Below are positions 14,275 to 21,447 of a stretch of DNA of 21,447 bases, in pieces (the first letter of the stretch is position 1; each line of letters begins with the position of its first letter). The stretch lies in the NCBI GenBank assembly GCA_902772615.1, contig CACYBC010000066.1:1-21447 (forward strand), written 5' to 3'. Made by a program: the position numbers and the translations under genes. Origin of the DNA: an uncultured Ruminococcus sp. GTDB lineage: Bacteria; Bacillota; Clostridia; Oscillospirales; Ruminococcaceae. The notes under the pieces are model-generated. The model was given only the letters and a program-made list of their open reading frames with translations, was not told the origin of the DNA and did no database searches.

Positions 14275-14982
14275 ATGATCAGCGAGATGAAGACTCAGAT
14301 AATGGAGAAGATCAGAGGCGCTGTAAAGTGCTCCGTTCTTCCGGAGGATGGATGGACCGAGATGTCTTTTCCTAATCTGATAAAGCTTATGAAGTTCAGA
14401 GTGGACAGATATTCGCTTGAAGGGTTCGGGAGACTGATGACGATGCATACGACGACCAAGATGGGAATGGAACTTCTCACCATGTCGTTCATGCCGTCGG
14501 GGGGCCTTACTGTGCCGTACCTGCTGATGGATGCCATGAGCATGAAGAAAAAGCGCTGCGTTTTTGTGGAATACTACGGGTGCGGAGAAGAAGATCTCAA
14601 AAGCGGTGCTCTGGAGCAGCTGTACGAGACATTCAGGCTCCTTCCCGATTATTCTGAGAAACCTAACTGGTATGTAGGGGAGAGAGAGTCGTATTCTCTG
14701 ATCAAGAGCGGAACTGAGATGCAGCTCACCGACATGGCGGTCAGGTCTGTAGAAGCATATCTCTCTCTGATACCGCAAGCCCATGAGGACAAGGAGTACA
14801 GGAACAAGCTGGCTGCCTTCAGACAGCGTATGATAGATGAGGGAAATCCCTCCAGCTCCACATTGCATCTGCTTCTGGGCAGAACAGGAGCTGAACGCTT
14901 CATGAAGCAGGCGGTAATGCCTATCGAGGGAGAAGTGCTGCCGCAGGATAACGAGAAGCGAGGAAGCAGGTGGCTCGTTTAA
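14275..14982 (+). CDS. Possible ferredoxin-dependent bilin reductase-fold protein (PcyA/HY2-like), function unknown
   Basis: 235 residues, soluble, no signal peptide; about the size of PcyA (248). From memory of the PcyA sequence I see an ungapped match in the core: G64, L68, P74, P81 and D86 have the same spacing as G, L, P, P and the catalytic Asp105 of PcyA, each followed by a beta-strand. The C-terminal GAERFMKQAVM (205-215) resembles the PcyA ending with AERYM and a Q two residues on. The upstream segment F51, R53, M55 and K62 also aligns. The PcyA active-site histidine that precedes the P appears to be T69 here, so chemistry may differ. Starts with ATG behind AAGGAG (14261-14266), 40 bases after pyrI, apparently in the same transcript. 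Homology is my inference and needs a profile search. Confidence 0.5.
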   Translation: MISEMKTQIMEKIRGAVKCSVLPEDGWTEMSFPNLIKLMKFRVDRYSLEGFGRLMTMHTTTKMGMELLTMSFMPSGGLTVPYLLMDAMSMKKKRCVFVEYYGCGEEDLKSGALEQLYETFRLLPDYSEKPNWYVGERESYSLIKSGTEMQLTDMAVRSVEAYLSLIPQAHEDKEYRNKLAAFRQRMIDEGNPSSSTLHLLLGRTGAERFMKQAVMPIEGEVLPQDNEKRGSRWLV

Positions 14983-14984
14983 AA

Positions 14985-15005
14985 GCACCGGATCTCTGCC
15001 GGTGC
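14985..15005. other. GC-rich hairpin after the last gene of the pyr transcript
   Basis: GCACCGG (14985-14991) pairs with CCGGTGC (14999-15005) around a 7-base loop, 2 bases after the preceding stop codon. No T-run follows, so it is not a standard terminator. I see no other terminator between 14982 and 15057, so some read-through into the carboxypeptidase gene is possible. Confidence 0.4.
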
Positions 15006-15056
15006 AGATACGCGAGGTCTCCCAGGAACTTACCGAAACAGGATTGAAACTATAAT

Positions 15057-16802
15057 ATGAGACTGTATAAAAAACTGATCATCGCTGCGCTTGTGATCGC
15101 ATGCATCGCAGCATTCAGGTTCGGCGCCGTTTTCAAGGACCGGACTGAACCTGTCAGCGGATATACGGTCTTTTTTGTCGGTGCGGACAGGTATCTCAGC
15201 AGTTATGGGGAAACGGAAGAGACTCTTCCTCCGTATATCATTGAAAATGAGATCTATGTGCCTGCGCTGACTGTGCTCAAGGGCCTCGGAGGAGAGATCT
15301 TCGGAGGAAAGATCCGTTTCGGAGGGCAGGATACGGAACTTTCTGATTATCTTAGGGATGACGGAACGGAAGAGTTCGTTTCTGCTGAGGAACTCTGCAG
15401 CAGATTCGGACTCTGCAGGAGAGAGTATCAGGATATGCTCCAGATCGGATTTGAGATGGAGGATATAGACGCGGATCAGAGGGCGCTGATCGCTGAAGAA
15501 CTGGGTTATGTAAGAAGAGAAAAAGAGCCAGAAAAGTCTCCGGAAGGAGAAACGGTCCGGATCGATCCGTACCGCAAGTCCACATATGACACGGTGGTGT
15601 CATGGGTGAATGATCTTGAGAAGGCATATCCCGACCTGGTCACTTCCTTTGATGCGGGAACATCGGTGGAAGGAAGGACTATCCCCGGCTTTACCATGGG
15701 ACGCGGTGAACGGGTCATATATATGGAAGCTGCGATCCATGCCAGCGAATATGTGACATCCAATGTCATCGCATACATAGCTGACAGATATCTTGCGGGA
15801 TACCGTGAAGATACCTGCGAAGAGGGATACATATCGTACAGGGAACTTCTGGACAGTTTCACCTTCTATATCGTTCCCCAGGTAAACCCGGACGGCGTTA
15901 ATATCGCTCAGCACGGATTCAGAGCAAGCACTCTCCCTGTGTGGAAATATGACGCGCAAGGCGCTGATTATCCTTATCAGTACAAGGCGAACGCCAATGG
16001 GGTGGATCTCAACAGGAACTTTCCCTACCACTGGGATCCGAAACTGGAGAACGGCATAATGTGGCCGGCCAGAAGATACTACTGCGGCCCGGAAGCTGCG
16101 AGCGAACCCGAGACGAGGATGATCATAGATATCATGCGGAACATTCCCGCAGAGGCATTTATTGATATCCATAAATTCGGAGAGACACTGAACTGGATCG
16201 ATTCAGATGCCACGGATGAATACAGGTCCCGTTATTCCGCACTGGCAAAAAGAATGGCGGAGGATTCAGGATTTGAAGACCTTGGAACTGAGCGCGTAAA
16301 GTTCGGCGGATACGCTATGAACTATAACCTCCATGTGAATGATGTCTTCTCCTGTGTGGTGGAGGTGTGCAGGCTCTATCCTTACAACGAGGGACAGCTG
16401 GATAAGATAATCAAGAGGATCTGGAGACTCGGACTGGTACTGGGGGAAGAACTGCTTAAGCTGGATGACCGCAAGGAAGGTCTGAGGATCGAACTGGACG
16501 GAAGAACGCTGGTGGCGATATCTGATGCCTCCCGCAGAGACGATGCCATCTCACTGACTCAGCTTGAGACGATCATTAAAGCCGTTGGGGGGAAAGTGAA
16601 TTACGACGACCAGGGCGATGTGTCCGTTTCACTTAACGGAAAGGATGCAGTGAGAAGCTGTTCCGATACGCTCAAGGCCGGAGAGGATGTCTATGCAGTA
16701 GCAGCGGACGGCAGATGCGTCAATGCGACGCATCTTCTGGCAGATCTCGGAGTGAGCATCATTTTGGAAGGAAAGACCGTTAAAGTCAAAGGCCACAGGT
16801 GA
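15057..16802 (+). CDS. Membrane-anchored M14 zinc carboxypeptidase flanked by amine-oxidase-N-like domains
   Basis: 581 residues. Residues 1-25 are a basic start plus a hydrophobic segment (signal peptide or anchor). Residues about 35-120 look like a copper amine oxidase N-terminal-like domain (short strands, IYVPA, then FVSAEELC). The M14 core spans about 170-470: zinc ligands H228 and E231 in HASE, third ligand H372 in DIHKFG, substrate-binding N319/R320 in VDLNRNFP, catalytic E436 in VVEV. Residues about 475-581 look like a second amine-oxidase-like domain. M14 enzymes remove C-terminal residues from peptides; some cut cell-wall stem peptides. It probably acts outside the cell at the wall. 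The start has no strong ribosome binding site, but the signal segment fixes it. Confidence 0.85.
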   Translation: MRLYKKLIIAALVIACIAAFRFGAVFKDRTEPVSGYTVFFVGADRYLSSYGETEETLPPYIIENEIYVPALTVLKGLGGEIFGGKIRFGGQDTELSDYLRDDGTEEFVSAEELCSRFGLCRREYQDMLQIGFEMEDIDADQRALIAEELGYVRREKEPEKSPEGETVRIDPYRKSTYDTVVSWVNDLEKAYPDLVTSFDAGTSVEGRTIPGFTMGRGERVIYMEAAIHASEYVTSNVIAYIADRYLAGYREDTCEEGYISYRELLDSFTFYIVPQVNPDGVNIAQHGFRASTLPVWKYDAQGADYPYQYKANANGVDLNRNFPYHWDPKLENGIMWPARRYYCGPEAASEPETRMIIDIMRNIPAEAFIDIHKFGETLNWIDSDATDEYRSRYSALAKRMAEDSGFEDLGTERVKFGGYAMNYNLHVNDVFSCVVEVCRLYPYNEGQLDKIIKRIWRLGLVLGEELLKLDDRKEGLRIELDGRTLVAISDASRRDDAISLTQLETIIKAVGGKVNYDDQGDVSVSLNGKDAVRSCSDTLKAGEDVYAVAADGRCVNATHLLADLGVSIILEGKTVKVKGHR

Positions 16803-16827
16803 TTATTTCGTTGCCGGGATGTATAAT
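16799..16827 (+). promoter_or_regulatory. Possible promoter of the lipoprotein gene
   Basis: A perfect TATAAT lies at 16822-16827, about 53 bases before the lipoprotein start codon. At 17 bases upstream there is only a poor -35 match (GTGATT, 16799-16804). Weak evidence. Confidence 0.35.
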
Positions 16828-16879
16828 TGAAACTGCTGTTCCGCCATGGGATAAACTTATATGAGGAGACTTTCCGTAC

Positions 16880-17428
16880 ATGACAGGAGAAAAGAAGTGT
16901 AGAAACACAGGGAAAATGCTGGCTGCGGTCTGCTGCCTTGTGCTTGCTTTCGTTATGTCGGCGTGTGTCGGCGGGAATGGAAAGGACGGTCCCAGGCAGG
17001 TGCCTTATTACATAGGTGCCGTGCTTAGATCCGAGAGCGATGATCTTTCAAAAAGATATAAAAAAGCGCTGGATGAAGCCTTTGCCGCGCTGGAAACAGA
17101 AACAGCCAGATTTGAGGTGGATTACCTTTATTCAGAGGAAGACCAGCTTCAGCAGGAGCATGCAGTCAACAGTTTTATAGCGCAGGGTGTGGATGCCGTT
17201 TTTGTTTTTCCGGTCAGCGCTGAGTCTGCTCCTATGGTCCACGATCTGATCCTGGATTCCGGCGGGACATATTGCGTGCTTGCAGGGGTAAGACCTGAAC
17301 CTGATGCGCTGGATGAGAAATATGTGTTCTGCTTTTATGACGGTTCAGACATATCTTCCGAGATAAGAAAAACTGTAGAAAAGCTGACGGAAGTTCTTCT
17401 TCCTGTACCTGAAGAGGAAACAGAATAA
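16880..17428 (+). CDS. Lipoprotein with a half-length periplasmic-binding-protein-like domain
   Basis: 182 residues. A basic start and hydrophobic stretch (12-28) end in a lipobox FVMSAC with the lipidated C29, so it should sit on the outer face of the membrane. Residues about 43-170 resemble the N-terminal lobe of sugar-binding proteins of the LacI/ribose-binding type (PF13407-like): YYIGAVLRSESDD, then an amphipathic helix, EQHAVNSFIAQGVDAVFVFP-like strand-loop, then SAESAPMVHDLILDSG. Full binding proteins have about 320 residues and a second lobe, which is absent here, with an acidic tail instead. No permease or ATPase genes are adjacent. It could be a truncated gene or a small ligand sensor. 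GAGGAG lies 11 bases before ATG. Downstream is a strong bidirectional terminator. Confidence 0.65.
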   Translation: MTGEKKCRNTGKMLAAVCCLVLAFVMSACVGGNGKDGPRQVPYYIGAVLRSESDDLSKRYKKALDEAFAALETETARFEVDYLYSEEDQLQQEHAVNSFIAQGVDAVFVFPVSAESAPMVHDLILDSGGTYCVLAGVRPEPDALDEKYVFCFYDGSDISSEIRKTVEKLTEVLLPVPEEETE

Positions 17429-17449
17429 AAGGAACGGTCATGGTAAAAA

Positions 17450-17477
17450 ATGAGGCCCGGCTATTGCCGGGCCTCAT
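17450..17477. terminator. Bidirectional terminator between convergent genes
   Basis: A perfect 12-bp stem, 17450-17461 with 17466-17477, around loop TATT. The minus strand then has TTTTT, serving the membrane-protein gene. The plus strand has CATCATTTAG, weaker, serving the lipoprotein gene. Confidence 0.88.
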
Positions 17478-17498
17478 CATTTAGCATGACATCCGGAT

Positions 17499-18032
17499 CT
17501 ATCTGATAAGTTTCTTCCGCCAGATGTTAAGGTAAAGATAAGCAACTTTTGAGAATGCATAATCAAGAATGATTACGGTTATGTTGGCGAGGATCATTAT
17601 CAGGAAATACATTGCAGTCGAGTAATCAGAGAACTCATCCGCTACGGATTCGATGACAAAAACTTTCAGTATGAGCCAGTACATCAGGACGATGCTCAGA
17701 TTGAACGCGGCAAGTTTGACAAGCAGGCTGGGAAGAAGTCTCATTCGACTGTCTGCAGCTTTTTTAAGGATCGGAAACCATCCGAAGAAAAATATAAACA
17801 GAAGAACAGACTCCTTGTCAGGAACCAGCATGAATGCAAGTACAGAGACTGACGCATATACACCTAAGGAGAAGCGCCCGGAGAATTCAAGACCCGTCAG
17901 AAGTACGCAAAGAGATGCGAATGCCGGGCCGGCGATGTCAGCAAAAGGAAAAACAGAGCCCAGAAAAAGGAATGTCAGTGCAAGCGCAGAGATGATTCCA
18001 CCGAATGCTGTTCTGTATGTCTTCTCTCTCAT
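17499..18032 (-). CDS. Uncharacterised integral membrane protein, ECF-S-like layout
   Basis: 177 residues from ATG 18032 (MREKTYRTAFGG). About five or six hydrophobic segments fill most of the chain. The central motif PDKE, a hydrophobic stretch, then FFGWFPILKK marks a membrane family that I recall as common in Clostridia and without known function; its size and topology resemble ECF S components. The C-terminus is basic (IWRKKLIR). The frame also stays open to a GTG at 18086, but that start has no ribosome binding site; ATG 18032 has only a weakly placed GGAAAGG about 12 bases away. The gene has a promoter at 18108-18136 that overlaps the promoter of the divergent nucleoside hydrolase gene. 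Confidence 0.7.
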   Translation of the reverse strand: MREKTYRTAFGGIISALALTFLFLGSVFPFADIAGPAFASLCVLLTGLEFSGRFSLGVYASVSVLAFMLVPDKESVLLFIFFFGWFPILKKAADSRMRLLPSLLVKLAAFNLSIVLMYWLILKVFVIESVADEFSDYSTAMYFLIMILANITVIILDYAFSKVAYLYLNIWRKKLIR

Positions 18033-18088
18033 TGTCTGATGCTGCCTTTCCGGCCGGCCCGAAACAGATCCTTCGGGCAGGTGCACTG

Positions 18089-18117
18089 TTGAGATTAACT
18101 GACCCGTATTATATTAT
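18089..18117 (+). promoter_or_regulatory. Promoter of the nucleoside hydrolase pair
   Basis: TTGAGA (18089-18094), 17 bases, TATTAT (18112-18117), about 39 bases before the start codon of the first gene. It overlaps the opposing promoter at 18108-18136. Confidence 0.6.
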
Positions 18118-18136
18118 AATAAACAAACGGTATCAT
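18108..18136 (-). promoter_or_regulatory. Promoter of the divergent membrane-protein gene
   Basis: On the minus strand ATGATA (18131-18136), 17 bases, then a perfect TATAAT (18108-18113). Its -10 box shares two bases with the -10 box of the opposing promoter, so polymerase can probably occupy only one of them at a time. A 6-bp hairpin, CCCGAA/TTCGGG (18058-18063, 18072-18077), lies in its leader. Confidence 0.55.
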
Positions 18137-18156
18137 TTTTACTTTGGTGAAAAAGA

Positions 18157-19128
18157 ATGGCTGGACGACCTCTTATCATAGACACGGATTCAGGGTACGA
18201 GTTTGCGCAGGCGCTCATGCTCATAGAGGGTTGCGGCCTTTTTGACATAAAGGGGATCTGCACTGTCTTTGGCACGGCTGCACCGAATCGCGGGGCTGCT
18301 CATGTTCAGTTCCTGCGCAGCATATGTGACGGTAAATGGCCGGTCATATCCGGTTCGGAAAAGGCGCTTATAGTCAGAAGGAAAGAAACGAGAACAGCGG
18401 CTGACTGCTCAGTTCTGGATGAACTTGCCTCAGGAACAGTGGGACCGGATCTGGCGGATGAACATCCCTGGGACTTTATATACAGGACTGCAGTCGAGCA
18501 GAACGGAGAAGCAGAACTGTTCTGTACAGGACCGCTTACGAATATTGCCGTTACACTGATCAGACACAGAGACCTGCCTAAATACATCAAGAGGATAACG
18601 ATCGCAGGAGGCGCCTCCAGAAGAGGAGATGCAACGCCTTATGCGGAATTTAACATATACAGCGACCCGCATGCGTTTAAGAGCATACTGGATGCAGGCT
18701 TCAAACAGGTGGACCTTGTGGATCTGGAATTCTGCAGATCCGCTCATCTGACTGTGGCAGAAGCGGGAAATCTCAGGAGCCTGTCTGCAGACAATCCGTG
18801 GAAAGGACTGCTTGAAAAAACAGTCGTGAACGGCAGTCTGAGGAACAGGGAGCTGTGTGCGCGGCTGGAACTGGACAGTTCGGAAGCCATTATCAGTCAC
18901 GATGCAGCCGCAGCTTTTGTGCTTGCCATCCCGGCAGCGATCACTGTATCCAGTGTTTATACTATGGTGGAACAGAGAAGCGAACTTTCAGGAGGCCGCA
19001 CTCTGTTTGATTTCGGAAAAAGGTTTACTGACGGTCCAAACGTAAGGCTCGCCAGATATACGACCCGGGAGATGTTTTCTGATTTTTATTTCCGCTGCCT
19101 GAAGGCATATGACAGGAGATTATTCTGA
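18157..19128 (+). CDS. Nucleoside hydrolase family protein with a degenerate metal site
   Basis: 323 residues, normal length for inosine-uridine nucleoside hydrolases, which split ribonucleosides into base and ribose. The usual DTDPGxDDA motif reads DTDSGYEFA (9-17): D9 and D11 remain, but the two calcium- and ribose-binding aspartates are E15 and F16. The usual HGxDGLG segment is also missing. The other family landmarks are kept: CTGPLTNIA (123-131), AEFNIYSDP with N166, and HDAAAAF with D249. Hence the fold is intact but normal catalysis is doubtful. It is the first of a tandem pair; its stop overlaps the start of the next gene by one base (TGATG), suggesting coupled translation and perhaps a mixed oligomer. 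Confidence 0.85.
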   Translation: MAGRPLIIDTDSGYEFAQALMLIEGCGLFDIKGICTVFGTAAPNRGAAHVQFLRSICDGKWPVISGSEKALIVRRKETRTAADCSVLDELASGTVGPDLADEHPWDFIYRTAVEQNGEAELFCTGPLTNIAVTLIRHRDLPKYIKRITIAGGASRRGDATPYAEFNIYSDPHAFKSILDAGFKQVDLVDLEFCRSAHLTVAEAGNLRSLSADNPWKGLLEKTVVNGSLRNRELCARLELDSSEAIISHDAAAAFVLAIPAAITVSSVYTMVEQRSELSGGRTLFDFGKRFTDGPNVRLARYTTREMFSDFYFRCLKAYDRRLF

Positions 19129-20081
19129 TGGTTGACCGGATACCGGTGATAATCGATACTGACATGGGTGTGGATGACGCATATTCCGTCATGCTCGCTC
19201 TCAGTTCTCCGCAGCTGAAAGTACTGGGCATCACTACGAGTTACGGAAATGTCAGTGCAGACGGAGCTACTGTAAATGCCATCAAGATACTGGAGCTGCT
19301 TGAAAAGAGAGTCAGAGTTGCAAAAGGGGCTTCAGGGCCTCTGTTCGGGAAGATCAAAAAGTACTCGAACAGCAGAGGTGCGTTCATACACGGGAAAGAC
19401 GGACTTGGCAACATGGGACACTCGCTCTCCGACCCGGTACATGTCGAGGTGGAGTCCGATGCGGTGGATTATATGGCGGCTCTGATCAGAAAGGAAGAGA
19501 CAAAAGTCACTATAGTCTCCCTTGGACCGCTGACAAACATCGCTTCGCTGATAATCTCGTATCCGGAACTCAGACGCCGCATAGACGGGATAGCAATGAT
19601 GGGAGGCTCTGCTTACAGCGGGAACACGCTCCCTGCCGGAGAATCAAATATAGTGGCCGATCCTGAGGCTGCGCAGATCGTGCTTCAAAGCGGCCTCCGT
19701 ATCGTCATGTGCGGACTGGAGGCTACGCAGAAAGCCTACTTCATCAAGGATGATCTTGAAATGTTCAGGCTGATCGGTGGTAGTGTCGGACGTTTTTATT
19801 ACGATATGACCCAGGATTATATCTCGGCGCAGGAGAAACTCAGCGGTGAGAGAAGAGCGGTAATACATGATTCGGTGCCGACTGCGTGGCTTATGAACCC
19901 TTCAGTGCTTAAGGCGAAAGCCTGTCATGTCGAAGTGGACCTCAACGGACAGTATACCCGTGCATGCACTGTGACCGATGAGATATGTGCCGGCGTTAAG
20001 CCCAATGCGATGGTTGCCTTTGATCTTAACAGGGATATGTTCGTAAAGATGCACATAGATGCATTCAAGCAGTACCGGTAA
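19128..20081 (+). CDS. Nucleoside hydrolase (inosine-uridine preferring family)
   Basis: 317 residues. It has the complete signature DTDMGVDDA (10-18) with D10, D12, D16 and D17, plus IHGKDGLGN (87-95), SLGPLTNIA (131-139), ESNIVADP with N174, and HDSV with D248, the usual calcium ligands and ribose-binding residues. These enzymes hydrolyse the N-glycosidic bond of nucleosides for salvage, in the cytoplasm. Base specificity (pyrimidine or purine) cannot be read from sequence. It overlaps its degenerate paralogue by one base. AGGAG lies about 11 bases before ATG, inside the end of that gene. A GC-rich palindrome, CCGCATGCGG (20094-20103), follows the stop. Confidence 0.9.
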   Translation: MVDRIPVIIDTDMGVDDAYSVMLALSSPQLKVLGITTSYGNVSADGATVNAIKILELLEKRVRVAKGASGPLFGKIKKYSNSRGAFIHGKDGLGNMGHSLSDPVHVEVESDAVDYMAALIRKEETKVTIVSLGPLTNIASLIISYPELRRRIDGIAMMGGSAYSGNTLPAGESNIVADPEAAQIVLQSGLRIVMCGLEATQKAYFIKDDLEMFRLIGGSVGRFYYDMTQDYISAQEKLSGERRAVIHDSVPTAWLMNPSVLKAKACHVEVDLNGQYTRACTVTDEICAGVKPNAMVAFDLNRDMFVKMHIDAFKQYR

Positions 20082-20156
20082 CGCTGCCTGAGGCCGCATG
20101 CGGGCTGAGGATCGGCGGTACTGTGCGGCAACCATGTTGCTAGAGGGAAAGATCAG

Positions 20157-20633
20157 ATGTTCAGAGAAGTGACAAGAACTGCACGAAGACTGGAAAAAGA
20201 GGAGACGATCTCGCTGCTCAGGGATGAGCTGAGAGGTGTGCTCTCGGTCCAGGGAGATGACGGATATCCTTATGGTATACCGCTCAACCACTATTATTCC
20301 GATGAAGACGGCCTGATCTACTTTCACAGCGGAATGACAGGACACAAGATAGATTCCATAAAAAGATGCGACAAAGCTTCCTTCTGTGTTTTTGACAGAG
20401 GAGAAAAAAAGGACGGAGACTGGGCACTGACCATCAGAAGCGCGGTCGTCTTCGGACGGATAGAGATAATAGATGACAGGGAGCGCATCGGCAGGATAGC
20501 GAGAGAACTGAGCAGGAAATTCACACAGGATGAGGAATACATCGACCTTGAGATCGAGAAAAACGGAGATCGCACTCTTATGTTTGCTCTCAGACCGGAG
20601 CACATCACCGGCAAATGGGTAAGAGAAGCCTGA
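20157..20633 (+). CDS. Pyridoxamine 5'-phosphate oxidase-like flavin split-barrel protein (NimA-like)
   Basis: 158 residues, typical for this family. The order of elements fits the flavin-binding split barrel: an N-terminal helix (EETISLLRDELRGVLS), a strand pair with GYPYGIPLNHYY (about 41-52), IYFHSG then GHKID (about 59-69), and ASFCVFD. Such proteins bind FMN, F420 or haem; NimA relatives reduce nitroimidazoles, and many others are of unknown role. The ribosome binding site GAGGG (20143-20147) is preceded at once by a small hairpin, GCAAC/GTTGC (20128-20132, 20136-20140). Its role here is open. Confidence 0.8.
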   Translation: MFREVTRTARRLEKEETISLLRDELRGVLSVQGDDGYPYGIPLNHYYSDEDGLIYFHSGMTGHKIDSIKRCDKASFCVFDRGEKKDGDWALTIRSAVVFGRIEIIDDRERIGRIARELSRKFTQDEEYIDLEIEKNGDRTLMFALRPEHITGKWVREA

Positions 20634-20692
20634 CATGATCCTGTGCGGGACAGGAACTCAGCGGGCACAGATAAATAAAGGAGTTATCAATA

Positions 20693-21447
20693 ATGGACAA
20701 GAGAGAGATAGCGCTCAAGGCGCACGAGGAATGGAAAGGGAAGATAGAGGTTGTCGGAAGAGCTTCTATCAATAATCCTCAGGAACTGTCGGTAGCGTAT
20801 ACGCCGGGCGTTGCGGAACCCTGTCTGGAGATACAGAAGGATGTCGACCTTTCCTATAAGTACACCAGAAGAGGAAATCTGGTGGCGGTTATCACGGATG
20901 GCACCGCAGTCCTTGGCCTGGGCGATATCGGGCCCGAAGCCGGAATGCCCGTAATGGAGGGCAAATGCGCTCTGTTCAAGAGGTTTGCGGATGTGGATGC
21001 ATTCCCGCTCTGTGTCAGGAGCAAGGATGTTGATGAGATAGTAAGGACTGTCTCGCTTATAGCCGGAAGTTTCGGAGGCGTGAATCTGGAGGACATCTCC
21101 GCGCCCAGATGCTTCGAGATCGAGGAGAAACTCAAGGAGATCTGTGACATACCGATATTCCATGATGACCAGCACGGTACGGCTGTCGTCGTCCTTGCCG
21201 CAGCTCTGAATGCTCTAAAAGTTGTCGGGAAAGACATACGGGATATAAATGTCGTGACCTCCGGCGCAGGTGCGGCGGGAATAGCCATCATTAAACTGCT
21301 GGTATCAATGGGACTCAGGAATGTCATCATGTGCGACAGGACGGGAGCCATCTATGAGGGAAGAGATAATCTTAACCCGGTAAAGGAAGAGATGGCAAAG
21401 ATCACCAACCGGGATATGGTCAAGGGAACTCTTGCAGACGCAATAAA
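20693..21447 (+). CDS. Malic enzyme, short bacterial form, N-terminal part (runs off the right edge)
   Basis: 251 codons are present; the full protein is usually about 390-410. It decarboxylates malate to pyruvate with NAD(P)+. VAYTPGVAEPC (34-44) carries the catalytic Y36, TDGTAVLGLGDIGP (68-81) is the family signature, K91 in MEGK is the second catalytic residue, ED at 133-134 and HDDQHGTA (157-164) provide metal ligands, and SGAGAAG near 190 starts the dinucleotide-binding fold. AAGGAG (20678-20683) precedes ATG 20693. The cofactor preference cannot be judged from this part. A 6-bp hairpin, TCCTGT/ACAGGA (20639-20644, 20650-20655), lies in the spacer. The usual symbol depends on the species. 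Confidence 0.93.
   Translation, partial: MDKREIALKAHEEWKGKIEVVGRASINNPQELSVAYTPGVAEPCLEIQKDVDLSYKYTRRGNLVAVITDGTAVLGLGDIGPEAGMPVMEGKCALFKRFADVDAFPLCVRSKDVDEIVRTVSLIAGSFGGVNLEDISAPRCFEIEEKLKEICDIPIFHDDQHGTAVVVLAAALNALKVVGKDIRDINVVTSGAGAAGIAIIKLLVSMGLRNVIMCDRTGAIYEGRDNLNPVKEEMAKITNRDMVKGTLADAI

Noticed and set aside
14137..14988. A 283-codon open frame on the minus strand opposite the bilin-reductase-like gene, longer than that gene
   Set aside because: Its translation is rich in H, R, S and C with no recognisable domain, and it has no ribosome binding site. The plus-strand gene has AAGGAG, operon context and a plausible fold.
15051..15059. TATAAT directly touching the ATG of the M14 gene, read as a leaderless promoter
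   Set aside because: The transcript would begin several bases inside the gene, and no adequate -35 box lies 16-18 bases upstream. Probably chance.

Overview
The window looks like a chromosomal stretch of an anaerobic Bacillota, most likely a member of Clostridia. The pointers are AGGAGG-type ribosome binding sites, Rho-independent terminators, a class 1B (PyrD/PyrK) dihydroorotate dehydrogenase, a PyrR-type attenuator, an ECF S component, heavy use of AGA/AGG and ATA codons, and middling GC content. I cannot name genus or species. I found no mobile element, CRISPR array, tRNA or rRNA.

Left part, all on the minus strand (1-4961). A MATE-family exporter runs off the left edge and has a near-consensus promoter. 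After a 375-base gap comes a single ECF-transporter S component whose own promoter makes a roughly 110-nt leader containing a bulged terminator hairpin. Next, read right to left, is a four-gene PTS operon: an UlaA-type IIC, an UlaB-type IIB, a Cof-like HAD phosphatase and an UlaG-like metallo-beta-lactamase-fold hydrolase. Strong hairpins sit in the spacers and no IIA gene is present.

Centre, plus strand (5305-14982): a de novo pyrimidine operon in the order pyrC, carB, pyrK, pyrD, pyrF, pyrE, pyrB, pyrI, with genes overlapping or a few bases apart. It makes UMP from carbamoyl phosphate and aspartate. Its leader has the three parts of PyrR attenuation: a hairpin with a CNGNGA hexaloop, an antiterminator built from that hairpin's 3' arm, and a terminator just before pyrC. 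carA is missing. The last gene in the run (14275-14982) is not a pyrimidine gene. From its spacing of conserved residues I propose that it is a distant member of the ferredoxin-dependent bilin reductase (PcyA/HY2) fold, and I consider it the most novel item here.

Right part (15057-21447): a membrane-anchored M14 metallocarboxypeptidase with amine-oxidase-N-like domains at both ends; a lipoprotein holding only about half of a periplasmic-binding-protein fold; an uncharacterised membrane protein on the minus strand; two tandem nucleoside hydrolase family genes, the first with a broken calcium/ribose-binding motif; a small flavin-binding split-barrel protein; and the start of a malic enzyme that runs off the right edge. 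The nucleoside hydrolases would feed salvage and so complement the de novo pathway, but no shared regulation is visible.
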